NCBI GenBank assembly: GCA_045646905.1
Contig: JAZRLP010000026.1
Span: 372,001-436,000 of the forward strand
Origin: RGIG4079 sp045646905
Lineage (GTDB): Bacteria; Bacteroidota; Bacteroidia; Bacteroidales; Muribaculaceae
Direction: 5' to 3'
Length of the DNA stretch: 64,000 bases
The position numbers were made by a program, and so were the translations under genes. Positions 16,715 to 25,607 of this stretch are shown here, one piece after another; within the stretch, counting starts at the first letter, position 1, and the number at the start of each line of letters is the position of its first letter. Below the pieces are notes generated by a model. The model ran no database searches, was not told the origin of the DNA, and saw nothing but the letters and a program-made list of their open reading frames with translations.

Positions 16715-17374
16715 ATGAAAGTATTTCAATTAGAGGCAACTCCTCGTACAGACCTCGGTAAAAAAGCTGCAAAAGCTCTCCGCGGTTCACAAAACATTCC
16801 TGCAGTTCTTAATGGTGGTGAATTGGTAGACCTTCCTTATGCAGGAACTCTTAAAGCTGGTGAAAAAGTTGTAGAACTTGGTAATGGTAAAGGCCTTATC
16901 ACTACAGACATCGTTGTATCAAACGAAGGTGTTCGCAAACTTATCTATACTCCAGAAATTTTCGCAGTAGAACTTTCTTTGAATGGCGAAAAGAAAATGG
17001 CTGTATTGAAAGATATTCAATTCCACCCAGTAAAAGATACTATTCTTCACTTAGATTTCCTTGAAGTTAACGATAAAAAACCTGTTGTTATTGAGGTTCC
17101 AGTTAAACTAGAAGGTCACGCTGAAGGTGTTAAAGCCGGTGGTAAATTGACACTTTCAATGAAGAAACTTAAAGTTAAAGCTATTTATACATCAATTCCT
17201 GAACGTCTTGTAATCAATGTAGATTCTTTAGGCTTAGGTAAATCACTCCAAGTTGGTGAGCTTAACTTTGAAGGTCTTGAATTGGTTAACGCTAAAAATG
17301 CGGTTGTTTGTGCAGTTCAACTCACTCGTGCTGCTCGTGGTGCTGCCGCTGCTGCTGCCGCTGCTAAGAAGTAA
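16715..17374 (+). CDS. rplY: 50S ribosomal protein L25 (CTC/TL5 type)
   Basis: Binds 5S rRNA on the large subunit. At 219 residues it is the long CTC form: an N-terminal L25 beta-barrel (ATPRTDLGKKAAKALRGSQNIPAVLNG) and a C-terminal TL5 domain (DFLEVNDKKPVVIEVPVKLEGHAEGVKAGGKL). The tail is low-complexity (RAARGAAAAAAAAKK) and encoded by repeated GCT/GCC codons. It is the first gene of rplY-pth-hslR, a translation-linked unit with tight spacing, and has its own promoter. Confidence 0.95.
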   Translation: MKVFQLEATPRTDLGKKAAKALRGSQNIPAVLNGGELVDLPYAGTLKAGEKVVELGNGKGLITTDIVVSNEGVRKLIYTPEIFAVELSLNGEKKMAVLKDIQFHPVKDTILHLDFLEVNDKKPVVIEVPVKLEGHAEGVKAGGKLTLSMKKLKVKAIYTSIPERLVINVDSLGLGKSLQVGELNFEGLELVNAKNAVVCAVQLTRAARGAAAAAAAAKK

Positions 17375-17398
17375 TCATAAAACTACTTTATTAGCCCT

Positions 17399-17962
17399 AT
17401 GAAGTATTTAATCGTGGGTTTAGGCAATATCGGAGACGAATATCGCGATACCCGCCACAACATAGGATTTAAGATATTGGATGCCTTTGCTGAGGCGTCC
17501 AATATTTCTTTTTCTACTGAACGATATGGAGATGTGGCTCGAGTGAGAGTGAAAAACAAACAATTAGTGTTGTTAAAGCCTTCAACATATATGAATCTCA
17601 GTGGAAATGCTGTTCGTTATTGGAAAGAAAAGGAGAATATACTAACTGATCATATTCTTGTATTGGTCGATGATATAGCGTTGCCGTTCGGCGCAATTCG
17701 TTTAAAAGGTCGTGGAAGTGATGCTGGGCATAATGGTCTGAAAAATATAGCTCAAATGCTAGGATCAGATGTTTATCCTCGTTTGAGGTTTGGCATAGGG
17801 AATGATTTTCCTCGAGGTTGTCAAGTTGACTATGTATTGGGAAATTTCACTCTTGATGAGCGTCAAAAGTTGCCCACTCGGTTAGATGTTGCAATTGATG
17901 CAATGAAAACATTTTGTCTTGCTGGGTTAAATATAGCAATGAATACTTATAATAATAAGTAA
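17399..17962 (+). CDS. pth: Peptidyl-tRNA hydrolase
   Basis: Releases tRNA from peptidyl-tRNA that has dropped off the ribosome. At 187 residues it is the usual size. The catalytic histidine lies in RDTRHNIGFKILD, and the substrate-binding asparagines in KPSTYMNLSGNAV and GSDAGHNGLKN; the DD pair in LVDDIALPFG is present. It lies 24 bases after rplY, the usual partnership in many bacteria, and 6 bases before hslR. Confidence 0.97.
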   Translation: MKYLIVGLGNIGDEYRDTRHNIGFKILDAFAEASNISFSTERYGDVARVRVKNKQLVLLKPSTYMNLSGNAVRYWKEKENILTDHILVLVDDIALPFGAIRLKGRGSDAGHNGLKNIAQMLGSDVYPRLRFGIGNDFPRGCQVDYVLGNFTLDERQKLPTRLDVAIDAMKTFCLAGLNIAMNTYNNK

Positions 17963-17968
17963 GAAGTT

Positions 17969-18415
17969 ATGGCAAAGTCGGAAGTGAGGATTGATAAATG
18001 GTTATGGGCTATGCGAATTTTTAAAACTCGCACAATTGCTACTGACGCCTGTAAAAAAGGTCGTGTTACAATTGGGGACATTGATGCTGGTGTTATAGCA
18101 AAGCCATCAAGGATGATAAAGGTTGATGATATTATTAATGTGAGAAAATCGCCTATAACCTATTCGTTCAGAGTGAAAGCATTAACTGAAAATCGGTTAG
18201 GCGCAAAGTTGGTGCCTGAATATATGGATAATATAACTCCCCAATCGCAATATGATTTGCTTGAGGTTGTGAAAATTTCGGGATTTATTGACCGAAGGAA
18301 GGGACTTGGTCGTCCAACAAAAAGAGAAGGTCGAGAGCTTGCCAAGTTTACACAAGAGGCAATGGATTATGGTTGGGATTTCGATTTTGATGATTTAGAC
18401 GATGATGAAGATTAA
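17969..18415 (+). CDS. hslR: RNA-binding S4 domain protein, Hsp15 type
   Basis: Ribosome-rescue factor of the Hsp15 family, which in E. coli binds 50S subunits blocked with nascent chain-tRNA. Of 148 residues, the first ~65 form the S4 domain (RIDKWLWAMRIFKTRTIATDACKKGRVTI). A basic linker (RRKGLGRPTKREGREL) precedes a strongly acidic C-terminal tail (DFDFDDLDDDED). Its position immediately behind pth fits a role in freeing stalled peptidyl-tRNA. It is the last gene of the unit and has a strong terminator. Confidence 0.88.
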   Translation: MAKSEVRIDKWLWAMRIFKTRTIATDACKKGRVTIGDIDAGVIAKPSRMIKVDDIINVRKSPITYSFRVKALTENRLGAKLVPEYMDNITPQSQYDLLEVVKISGFIDRRKGLGRPTKREGRELAKFTQEAMDYGWDFDFDDLDDDED

Positions 18416-18416
18416 C

Positions 18417-18446
18417 AAAAAAAGGAGCTTTTAGCTCCTTTTTTGT
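18417..18446. terminator. Bidirectional terminator between hslR and folE
   Basis: GGAGCT (18424-18429) pairs with AGCTCC (18433-18438) around TTT, with an A-run before and a T-run after it. It serves hslR on the plus strand and folE on the minus strand. Confidence 0.9.
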
Positions 18447-18469
18447 TTTATAGGTTAAATATAAACATC

Positions 18470-19057
18470 TTATGAATATTTTAGTGATTCAAAAAATTCA
18501 TTTCTTAAATCAATTGAATTTTCAAAATCTCCAATATAGTCTATTGTTGTGGTTGATGAATCTTGTTTCTCTACACCACGCATTTTCATGCATAAATGTT
18601 GTGCATTGCAAGCGACAATTACACCCTTCGCATCGAGAGATTTAGCTACAGCTTGACATACTTCGGCTGTGAGTCGTTCTTGTACTTGTAGGCGTTGAGC
18701 GAATACATTTACAATTCGGGCAAGTTTGCTCAATCCAATCATTTTTCCGTTAGGAATGTATCCAATAGATACTCTTCCAAAGAATGGGAGTATATGGTGC
18801 TCGCAAAAAGAATAAAATTCAATGTCTTTTACAATAATCATTTTTGAGCCAGCATGCTCAAAAATAGCTTGTTTTGCAATTTCAATTGCATCGGCGCGAT
18901 ATCCTTTTGTAGATTTGTATAATGCTTTAGCAGCCCTGATAGGGGTCTTTAATAATCCTTCTCTAGACGTATCTTCGCCAAGAAGTTTTATTATTTCTTC
19001 AAAATGAGCTGCAATTTTTTCAACAGTCTCATTACTATCTTTTACGTGATTCATCAT
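18470..19057 (-). CDS. folE: GTP cyclohydrolase I
   Basis: Converts GTP to dihydroneopterin triphosphate, the first step of folate/pterin synthesis. The 195 residues contain the zinc ligands in CEHHILPFFGRV and AQHLCMKMRG, and the pterin/GTP-binding segment IGLSKLARIVNVFAQRLQVQERLT. Length is standard. It is the last gene of the minus-strand group DUF1599, BT_3928-family, tpiA, SPOR protein, folE, an order I recall from Bacteroides genomes. Confidence 0.97.
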   Translation of the reverse strand: MMNHVKDSNETVEKIAAHFEEIIKLLGEDTSREGLLKTPIRAAKALYKSTKGYRADAIEIAKQAIFEHAGSKMIIVKDIEFYSFCEHHILPFFGRVSIGYIPNGKMIGLSKLARIVNVFAQRLQVQERLTAEVCQAVAKSLDAKGVIVACNAQHLCMKMRGVEKQDSSTTTIDYIGDFENSIDLRNEFFESLKYS

Positions 19058-19074
19058 AGTTTGAATCGTGATTA

Positions 19075-19605
19075 TTATCGTTTAACAACAACATTTGCTT
19101 TTCTTACACTTGGCGAACTTTGCGGGAATGCGCTCTTTATTTCATTGCGAGCTCGTTGGGCGTCTTTCTCATTAAAAAATAACCCTACCCATACTTGCCA
19201 ATATGGAAGATTAGAAGAAACTTTTGCTCCATATTGAGGAAAACGAGAGTTTATTTGTCGAGCAAGAGTCATTGCTTGGTCTCGTTGGTTAGCTTTGTTG
19301 AAAGCTAATATGCGATAACTTACTTGTTTGCCAGCAGTTACTCTCTTAGGAGTGGCCTTGTCTGATGATTTTTGGTTATCTTTCTTCTCTTCAATAATAA
19401 TCTCGTCATCATTATCCATAATTCGTTCATTAAGTTCGTTGGATTGAATTATTTGAATTGTAGATAACGAATCATTATTTATTATATCAACAATAGAAAT
19501 AGAATCATTAACTGCTATAGAATCATTTTCAACGGCAGAAACAGTAGTGATTGCCGAAGAGAAAATAATTGATAAAAATAGAGTGACGATTTTAATACGT
19601 GTCAT
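19075..19605 (-). CDS. Exported SPOR-domain protein
   Basis: 176 residues. The start is set at 19605 because MTRIKIVTLFLSIIFSSA begins a normal signal peptide (cleavage near VSA-VE); the frame is open 15 codons upstream, but those overlap the tpiA terminator. The acidic, Ser/Asn-rich linker (about residues 30-95) is low complexity. The C-terminal ~75 residues form a SPOR domain (SYRILAFNKANQRDQAMTLA ... YWQVWVGLF), which in other proteins binds denuded glycan strands of peptidoglycan. It is likely periplasmic and linked to the cell wall or division site. It precedes folE by 17 bases. Confidence 0.8.
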   Translation of the reverse strand: MTRIKIVTLFLSIIFSSAITTVSAVENDSIAVNDSISIVDIINNDSLSTIQIIQSNELNERIMDNDDEIIIEEKKDNQKSSDKATPKRVTAGKQVSYRILAFNKANQRDQAMTLARQINSRFPQYGAKVSSNLPYWQVWVGLFFNEKDAQRARNEIKSAFPQSSPSVRKANVVVKR

Positions 19606-19630
19606 ACTTATAAGAGAGAAAGTTATAATT

Positions 19631-19665
19631 AAGGCTACAAAAATAATCATTTTTTTTGTAGCCTT
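19631..19665 (-). terminator. Terminator of tpiA
   Basis: AAGGCTAC and GTAGCCTT form a hairpin extended by A/T pairing (19631-19643 with about 19651-19665). It lies 25 bases after the tpiA stop on the minus strand. The trailing U-run is short and part of the stem, so read-through to the SPOR gene is possible. Confidence 0.65.
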
Positions 19666-19689
19666 AGTTATATTATCTAAAAAACTTTA

Positions 19690-20445
19690 TTAGAAAGCAG
19701 TTACGATGCCCATGAATGATTCCACTTCAAGAGCAGCACCACCGATGAGACCACCATCAACATTAGGTTTTGCAAAGAGTTCAGCAGCGTTAGATGGTTT
19801 GCAGCTACCACCATAGAGAATAGATGTGTTGTTAGCAACTTCTTCTCCATATTTAGCAGCGAGTACGCTACGGATAAATGCATGGATTTCTTCAGCTTGA
19901 TCAGCAGTCGCAGTTTTGCCAGTACCAATAGCCCATACTGGTTCATAAGCAAGAACTATTTTGCCAAAGTCTTCAGCAGAAAGTTCGAATAGAGATTCTT
20001 CAATTTGAGCTTTAACAACATCAAAATAAGTTCCGTTTTCACGTTCTTCAAGAACTTCGCCAATGCAGAAGATTGGAGTGAGGTTGTTTTCAAGAGCGAG
20101 ATTTACTTTAGTTTTGAGGATTTCAGATGTTTCACCATAATATTGGCGACGTTCAGAGTGGCCAAGGATTACATATTTAGCACCTGTAGATGCTACCATT
20201 GATGCTGAAACTTCACCAGTATAAGCGCCTGATTTGTGGTCAGCACAATTTTCAGCAGCAAGGCCAAGTTTTGAAGAATCAATAACATCGTTGATTGTAG
20301 CGAGGTGAGTGAAAGGTACCCCAATAATTACATCACAATTAGCAGTTACATTTTTAAGTGCTTCATTAACACCTTTGGCAAGTGCAACACCTTCTTGAAG
20401 AGTAGTGTTCATTTTCCAGTTGCCAGCAACAATATTCTTTCTCAT
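19690..20445 (-). CDS. tpiA: Triosephosphate isomerase
   Basis: Glycolytic interconversion of dihydroxyacetone phosphate and glyceraldehyde 3-phosphate. The 251 residues show the N-terminal KMN lysine (GNWKMN), the catalytic histidine in LGHSERR, the catalytic glutamate in LAYEPVWAIGTG with the flexible loop following it, and the phosphate-binding GG near VDGGLIGGAAL. A TAnnTTTG box lies upstream inside the end of the preceding gene, so tpiA probably also has its own promoter. Confidence 0.98.
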   Translation of the reverse strand: MRKNIVAGNWKMNTTLQEGVALAKGVNEALKNVTANCDVIIGVPFTHLATINDVIDSSKLGLAAENCADHKSGAYTGEVSASMVASTGAKYVILGHSERRQYYGETSEILKTKVNLALENNLTPIFCIGEVLEERENGTYFDVVKAQIEESLFELSAEDFGKIVLAYEPVWAIGTGKTATADQAEEIHAFIRSVLAAKYGEEVANNTSILYGGSCKPSNAAELFAKPNVDGGLIGGAALEVESFMGIVTAF

Positions 20446-20477
20446 TTTTATATATTTATTAAGTGTAAATATTTTAT

Positions 20478-21785
20478 TTATTTAATTATAATTTCGTTTT
20501 GCAAAGTTACATTCTTTTTTTTGTTTTTGCGAGAAAAATGGGATTTAACTGACATAATAATCCAATTAAATATTGAGAATATGATTGTTATTGCAATAAA
20601 AGCTAATGAAAGATAGAGAAATTGTCTTTCCCCATTAGTATGTAATAGAGAAAGTGGATTATCATTTTTATTTGAAGAAAAGATGTCGGACGGAATTGAT
20701 GATAATGTGCGTTTCCATTTAATGACTCCTTCTTCAAGATATACAACTGCTATTTTCCCTCGGGCAAGTTCTTTAATAGATGTATCTTCTGCAAGGTATA
20801 TAGGCCATTGTGCTAATGATATATCAGCCCAATGTTCAATCTTATTTTTATCTTTTGTTGCAAAAATTCCTATTAAATTGCCACCTTGCTGTGTTATATA
20901 ATTATTCATTTCATTAATTAGAAATGAATATGATATGTTGGCTTTTTCTATTTCAGGAACTAATATTAAAAGTTGTTTTCCATCGTTAGATATTGTTTCA
21001 GTAGTTATGTCATTGTCGTTAGTGTCGTATATTATAAATTTATTATCGGCGTTATTATTGTCGGTAGTAGATTTTGTTTCTATACGGTCTATAAATGTCC
21101 AAGTACTATCAGGTAGATTTGTAATGTTAAATGACTGTTTTATGCCATTTTTTTCGTAGATAAATTCAAAATCAGAATTATCTTGAGTGAAATTATTTAC
21201 TAGAGATGTTGCCTCTTTAAAAGGGCGGAAATCAATTAGAGGTTGCACATTGTAACCAATGAAACCAATAATCAGTATATAAATATAGCTAACTGATGCT
21301 ACAGCCCATTGTACATATGGGTGAAATAATCCATTCTTTTTGTGATTATTTATGCATAAGTATATGATGCCAAATGAAATGAAGATATTTTTAATAAATG
21401 TGCCAATATTTGATATTATTAAGAAGTCACCAAAACAACCACAATCATCAACAGGATTAGCAATCATAATATATGCACTAAAAGGAAGCATCATGGTCAT
21501 TATTGCAGTTCCTATCCATACTGCAGTGCGCTTATAGCAACCGGCGAAAATCATTACCCCAATGACAAACTCTATTGCAGATAAAGACATTGCTGCAATA
21601 ACTATGAGAGGACGAGTTATCTCCCATCCCCATACATTGAGATATTGTTCAATTTTATATGTAAATCCCCACACATCTATCATCTTGGTTAACCCCGATA
21701 TGATAAATGTGATACCTATAATTATGCGTAATGCCCATATGATATAGGGCATTAACCGGGTGTTTAATTGAGTAAATTTGCTCAT
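20478..21785 (-). CDS. BT_3928-family membrane protein (DoxX/MauE-like with periplasmic domain)
   Basis: 435 residues of unknown function. The N-terminal half is a DoxX/MauE-like four-helix membrane domain with the motif DDCGCFGD (Cys115, Cys117) after the third helix, as seen in proteins linked to disulfide chemistry. Another helix (about 160-180) leads to a soluble domain of about 200 residues, probably periplasmic. That domain has a thioredoxin-like pattern (LLILVPEIEKANIS, GIFATKDKNKIEHW, WPIYLAED) but no CxxC. A final helix lies near residues 395-415. The stop of the DUF1599 gene overlaps its start by one base. A redox or quinone-linked role is inference. Confidence 0.75.
   Translation of the reverse strand: MSKFTQLNTRLMPYIIWALRIIIGITFIISGLTKMIDVWGFTYKIEQYLNVWGWEITRPLIVIAAMSLSAIEFVIGVMIFAGCYKRTAVWIGTAIMTMMLPFSAYIMIANPVDDCGCFGDFLIISNIGTFIKNIFISFGIIYLCINNHKKNGLFHPYVQWAVASVSYIYILIIGFIGYNVQPLIDFRPFKEATSLVNNFTQDNSDFEFIYEKNGIKQSFNITNLPDSTWTFIDRIETKSTTDNNNADNKFIIYDTNDNDITTETISNDGKQLLILVPEIEKANISYSFLINEMNNYITQQGGNLIGIFATKDKNKIEHWADISLAQWPIYLAEDTSIKELARGKIAVVYLEEGVIKWKRTLSSIPSDIFSSNKNDNPLSLLHTNGERQFLYLSLAFIAITIIFSIFNWIIMSVKSHFSRKNKKKNVTLQNEIIIK
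20502..20509 (-). promoter_or_regulatory. Possible internal promoter for tpiA (-7 box)
   Basis: TAACTTTG on the minus strand matches TAnnTTTG and lies within the last codons of the BT_3928-family gene, 57 bases before the tpiA start. No -33 TTTG at the expected distance. Confidence 0.45.
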
Positions 21786-22330
21786 TATTGTTCTTTCTCG
21801 GTGAGCTTAATGATAGCGAATACCGAATAATTTATCATGTCTTTATAGTTAGCATCAATGCCTTCTGATACTAAAGTTGCGCCATCAATGTCTTCAATCT
21901 GCTTGGTGCGTAGAATCTTCATGAGGATTAGGTCGGTATAAGAGTATACCCTCATTGAACGCCATGCTTCATCGTAATCATGATTTTTAGCTATCATAAG
22001 TGCTTTTGTTTCAGCGACAAGTGAGTCATATAATTTAATGGCCTCTTCGGCTGACATGTCTTCGGTTTCTGCATGCCCTTTTAGTAATTGAATTAACCCA
22101 ATAATACCATAGTTAACAATGCCAATAAATTCGGGTAATATCCCCTCTCCTACTTTAGATTCTTTTTTAATTTCAAGCGAGCGAATGCGATTGGCTTTGA
22201 TGAAGATTTGGTCGGTAATTGATGATGCACGCATAATGCGCCAAGCAGCACCATAGTCGTGAAGTTTTTTTACAAATAAGTCGCGACACATTTTCAATGC
22301 TGCGTCAAATTGAGCATTAGTATCTATCAT
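21785..22330 (-). CDS. DUF1599 protein (nucleotide modification-associated domain 1)
   Basis: 181 residues made of two related halves. Each contains the pattern KxHDYGxAWRxMR (residues about 21-33 and 115-127) followed by LxxIKxxRxxxLE, which defines DUF1599. The family name comes from similar domains found near phage base-modification genes. The cellular role in Bacteroidetes is unknown. It is first in the group leading to tpiA and folE and overlaps the next gene by one base, so the two are translationally coupled. Confidence 0.82.
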   Translation of the reverse strand: MIDTNAQFDAALKMCRDLFVKKLHDYGAAWRIMRASSITDQIFIKANRIRSLEIKKESKVGEGILPEFIGIVNYGIIGLIQLLKGHAETEDMSAEEAIKLYDSLVAETKALMIAKNHDYDEAWRSMRVYSYTDLILMKILRTKQIEDIDGATLVSEGIDANYKDMINYSVFAIIKLTEKEQ

Positions 22331-22367
22331 ATCTATTATTATTGTTGTTGTGGGTAAAATACTCCTA

Positions 22368-22375
22368 CAAAGTTA
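22368..22375 (-). promoter_or_regulatory. Promoter -7 box for the DUF1599-tpiA-folE group
   Basis: TAACTTTG on the minus strand, 38 bases upstream of the DUF1599 ATG. A T-rich stretch lies around the -33 position but there is no exact TTTG. Confidence 0.6.
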
Positions 22376-22448
22376 CACAATTTATTATATAAAAACCGAG
22401 AATAAAAGAAAATATTGATAATCTTAATGCAGATTGAATTAAAAGCAT

Positions 22449-22456
22449 TATTTTTG
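22449..22456 (+). promoter_or_regulatory. Promoter -7 box for the DUF5606 gene
   Basis: TATTTTTG matches TAnnTTTG, 36 bases upstream of the ATG at 22492. It is divergent from the DUF1599 promoter about 75 bases away. No convincing -33 box. Confidence 0.5.
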
Positions 22457-22491
22457 CAATATAATTCCAAAAATTAAATTCTAAATAGATT

Positions 22492-22908
22492 ATGTTAAAA
22501 ACAGTATTGTCAATATCAGGACGCCCTGGATTGTATAAATTAGTGAGTCAAGGAAAAAATATGTTGATTGTGGAAGCAATAGGCAATGGAAAACGATTGC
22601 CTGCTTATGCTCACGATAAGATTATATCTCTCGGAGATATTGCAATTTATACATTAGAAGAAGATATTCCATTGGCGGAAGTATTTGATTCAATTAAGGA
22701 AAAAAATGAAGGAAAAACTGTTGATGTAAAAGCGATGAAAAACGACAAAGAAATTCGCGAATATTTTGCAACAGTATTGCCCGACTTTGATGATGAACGA
22801 GTTTATACTAATGATATAAAGAAAGTATTTAGTTGGTATAATATTTTAGTAGAAGCAGGAATGACAGATTTTAAACCTGCTGAAACTGAAGAAATCGATG
22901 AAAATTAA
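22492..22908 (+). CDS. DUF5606 family protein
   Basis: 138 residues; conserved, uncharacterised Bacteroidetes protein. It starts with the family-typical LKTVLSISGRPGLYKLVSQGKNMLIVE, a small beta-rich domain (strands to about residue 55). The helical C-terminal part carries the conserved LPDFDDERVYTNDIKKVFSWYNILVEAG. No signal peptide or catalytic motif is visible; it is probably cytoplasmic and small enough to be a binding or regulatory protein. It is monocistronic, with its own promoter and terminator. The assignment relies on remembered family features. Confidence 0.8.
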   Translation: MLKTVLSISGRPGLYKLVSQGKNMLIVEAIGNGKRLPAYAHDKIISLGDIAIYTLEEDIPLAEVFDSIKEKNEGKTVDVKAMKNDKEIREYFATVLPDFDDERVYTNDIKKVFSWYNILVEAGMTDFKPAETEEIDEN

Positions 22909-22926
22909 TTTATTATCATTATTGCT

Positions 22927-22962
22927 AAAAAAGCTATCAGAATTAATCTGATAGCTTTTTTT
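22927..22962. terminator. Bidirectional terminator between the DUF5606 gene and lon
   Basis: AAAAAAGCTATCAGA (22927-22941) pairs with TCTGATAGCTTTTTT (22947-22961), 15 perfect pairs around a 5-base loop. It serves the plus-strand gene and lon on the minus strand. Confidence 0.93.
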
Positions 22963-22982
22963 ATTTGAAGGGTGTCTAGTTT

Positions 22983-25415
22983 TTAATCAAAGTTTATTGC
23001 ATCAATTGCAACATCATCGGTAATTGCGATGTTGAAGACTTCGAGCATGGTGTTTACATAGTGGAAAGTGAGTCCTTTGATGTAAATTTCGCTGATGTCT
23101 TCAACATCTTTGCGATTGTCGGAAGATAGAATGATATCGGTGATGCCGGCACGCTTGGCGGCTAAAATTTTTTCTTTGATACCTCCAACTGGAAGCACTT
23201 TGCCTCGAAGAGTGATTTCTCCGGTCATTGCTGTGCGTGCTTTTACTTTGCGTTGTAGGAAGGTAGAAACAATTGATGTTGCCATTGTGATACCTGCTGA
23301 AGGACCATCTTTTGGTATTGCACCTTCTGGAGCGTGAATGTGAAGATTAAACTTCTCAAAACGATCAAGTGGAATATTGAGAGTGTCGGCATGCGATTTT
23401 ACATATTGTAGTGCAATAACGGCTGACTCCTTCATTACTTCGCCTAGATTTCCTGTCAAAGTAAGTTTCTCACTTTTGCCCTTGGCTAAAGATGACTCAA
23501 TAAATAATATTTCACCTCCGACAGATGTCCATGCAAGACCAGTTACAACGCCAGCAAAGTCATTACCTTCATATCGGTCTTTATTATGAGATTCAATTCC
23601 AAGAAGGGTTTTTAAATCCTCTTTTTTGATTTCTGTAGAATATTCTTTGCCACTCATTTTATTGAGGACAATTTTACGAATAATTGAAGATAGTTTCTTT
23701 TCAAGTTGTCGAACACCACTTTCTGATGTATAGCATTCGATTATGGCAATTAGAGCATCGTCGGAAAAATTAATTTCGCCAGGAGCAAAACTATGTTCAG
23801 CAGCAATGCGAGGAACGAGGTGGCGACGAGCGATTTCTACTTTCTCTTCAATAAGATAGCCCGAAATGTCAATAATTTCCATGCGATCGAGCAATGGTTG
23901 AGAAAGAGTAGAAAGTGTATTTGCAGTTGCTATAAATAAAACTTTTGAAAGGTCATAATCAACATCAATATAATTGTCGTGGAAATGACAATTTTGTTCT
24001 GGGTCTAATACTTCAAGAAGGGCTGCTGATGGGTCGCCTTTGAAGTCTTGACCTATTTTATCAATTTCGTCAAGAAGCAATACTGGATTTGAAGAACCAC
24101 TGCGTTTCATTGCATCTATGATGCGTCCAGGCATAGCTCCTATGTATGTGCGACGATGTCCGCGTATTTCGGCCTCATCGTGTAAACCACCAAGGGATAC
24201 TCGTTGGTATTTGCGTCCCAAGGCTTTTGCTATTGATTGCCCAAGAGAGGTCTTCCCTACTCCTGGAGCTCCACAAAGGCATAATATTGGAGCTTTCCCC
24301 CCAGGTGTGTTCATGAGAACAGCCAGTTGTTCAAGAATGCGGTCTTTAACTTTGTCAAGCCCGTAATGATCTTCATTGAGAATCTCTTCGGCTTTTTTGA
24401 AATCGGTGTTTAGTGGGGATTCATTGTTCCAAGGAAGATCAAGAAGTGTTTCGAGGTAAGTAAATTGGATTGAGTAGTCGGGGCTTTGAGGATTGAGGCG
24501 ACGAAGTTTCTCAAGCTCTTTATTGAATGCTTTTGCGACATGTTCGGGGAATTGTACATTGTCGGCTCGAGCACGAAGATTATCGGCATCGTCGGTGTCT
24601 CCATATAACTCTTGACGAATTGTTTCCATTTGTTGGTGAAGGAATACATTGCGTTGTTGCTCATCAAGAGATTTACGAGCACGTTTTTGAATGTCGCGAC
24701 TTATTTCAACCATTTGCTCATTACGAGTTAGCTCGGTTAGTAGAGCAAAAGCACGATCTTTTACTCGATTTTGTGCTAATAAAGATTGGCGGAATTCAAC
24801 ATCAAACGGAAGATGAGATGATATGAGATTGATTAATCCAATAGGGTCAGGAAAATTGGCAATGTTGAACACTAGTTCGTTTGGCCCCTCGCTTGTTTTC
24901 TTTAAAATGTTTAGTGTAGAATCTTTTATTGAGGAGGAAAGAGCAATGAATTCTTTATCATTGCTTCGTGGATTAGTATCTTTTATGGGCTTTACTTTTG
25001 CACATAATTCGGCTTGAGGAATGGTTGTACCTATGCCTTTGCCAATAATTTTGAATTTTCCACGAGCACGAACGATTGCTGTGTGCGAACCATCGGGTAA
25101 ATTAAACACCTTAAGCACATCGGCAAAAACACCATATTTGAATAATCCTGTTGTGACAGACGGATTATCATCATCGGCATCAAGTTGGCAGACAATACCA
25201 ATTGGAATTTGTTTTTTAGATGCAATTTCAGCGGTTGTGCGAGAGTTAGGACGCACTAATGAGATAGGTATTGTAACCCCGGGAAATAATACAAGATTAC
25301 GAGTGGCTAATATAGGAAGATCATCAATCGCAGGCTCAGTATTAAAAGATGTAGCATCAATGTCAATTTGTCCAATAGAAACTATTGCATGATTATCGTC
25401 GTTGGAGTAGCTCAT
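22983..25415 (-). CDS. lon: ATP-dependent protease La (Lon)
   Basis: Cytoplasmic AAA+ serine protease for damaged and regulatory proteins. The 810 residues are ordered as LAN substrate-binding domain (LPILATRNLVLFPGVTIPI), coiled-coil region, AAA+ module (Walker A GAPGVGKTSLGQ, Walker B PVLLLDEIDKIG) and C-terminal protease domain. The catalytic serine lies in KDGPSAGITMA and the lysine in GGIKEKILAAKRAG, so the Ser-Lys dyad is intact. An N-terminal extension of about 30 residues precedes the LAN domain. No match to a heat-shock element was found upstream. Confidence 0.98.
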   Translation of the reverse strand: MSYSNDDNHAIVSIGQIDIDATSFNTEPAIDDLPILATRNLVLFPGVTIPISLVRPNSRTTAEIASKKQIPIGIVCQLDADDDNPSVTTGLFKYGVFADVLKVFNLPDGSHTAIVRARGKFKIIGKGIGTTIPQAELCAKVKPIKDTNPRSNDKEFIALSSSIKDSTLNILKKTSEGPNELVFNIANFPDPIGLINLISSHLPFDVEFRQSLLAQNRVKDRAFALLTELTRNEQMVEISRDIQKRARKSLDEQQRNVFLHQQMETIRQELYGDTDDADNLRARADNVQFPEHVAKAFNKELEKLRRLNPQSPDYSIQFTYLETLLDLPWNNESPLNTDFKKAEEILNEDHYGLDKVKDRILEQLAVLMNTPGGKAPILCLCGAPGVGKTSLGQSIAKALGRKYQRVSLGGLHDEAEIRGHRRTYIGAMPGRIIDAMKRSGSSNPVLLLDEIDKIGQDFKGDPSAALLEVLDPEQNCHFHDNYIDVDYDLSKVLFIATANTLSTLSQPLLDRMEIIDISGYLIEEKVEIARRHLVPRIAAEHSFAPGEINFSDDALIAIIECYTSESGVRQLEKKLSSIIRKIVLNKMSGKEYSTEIKKEDLKTLLGIESHNKDRYEGNDFAGVVTGLAWTSVGGEILFIESSLAKGKSEKLTLTGNLGEVMKESAVIALQYVKSHADTLNIPLDRFEKFNLHIHAPEGAIPKDGPSAGITMATSIVSTFLQRKVKARTAMTGEITLRGKVLPVGGIKEKILAAKRAGITDIILSSDNRKDVEDISEIYIKGLTFHYVNTMLEVFNIAITDDVAIDAINFD

Positions 25416-25577
25416 TATATTTCAATGTTATATAATTAATTTTGTCAATAATAGAAATTGATATAGCAAAATGAGTGCCAAAAATGGGGATATGAAAAGA
25501 AAAACATGAAAAAGTTGTAATTTGCCACGAAAATTGATGAAAATCAAAAATAATGTTTTGAAACATATCGAAAAAAG

Positions 25578-25607
25578 TTTGCAAATTCAAAAATAATGAC
25601 TATTTTG
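25578..25607 (+). promoter_or_regulatory. Possible EF-G2 promoter
   Basis: TTTG (25578-25581), 19 bases, then TATTTTG (25601-25607), one base short of the TAnnTTTG consensus. It would give a leader of about 50 bases. The AT-rich background lowers confidence. Confidence 0.4.

Noticed and set aside
24527..24826. Plus-strand frame antisense to lon
   Set aside because: Mirrors the coding periodicity of lon and has no homology features.
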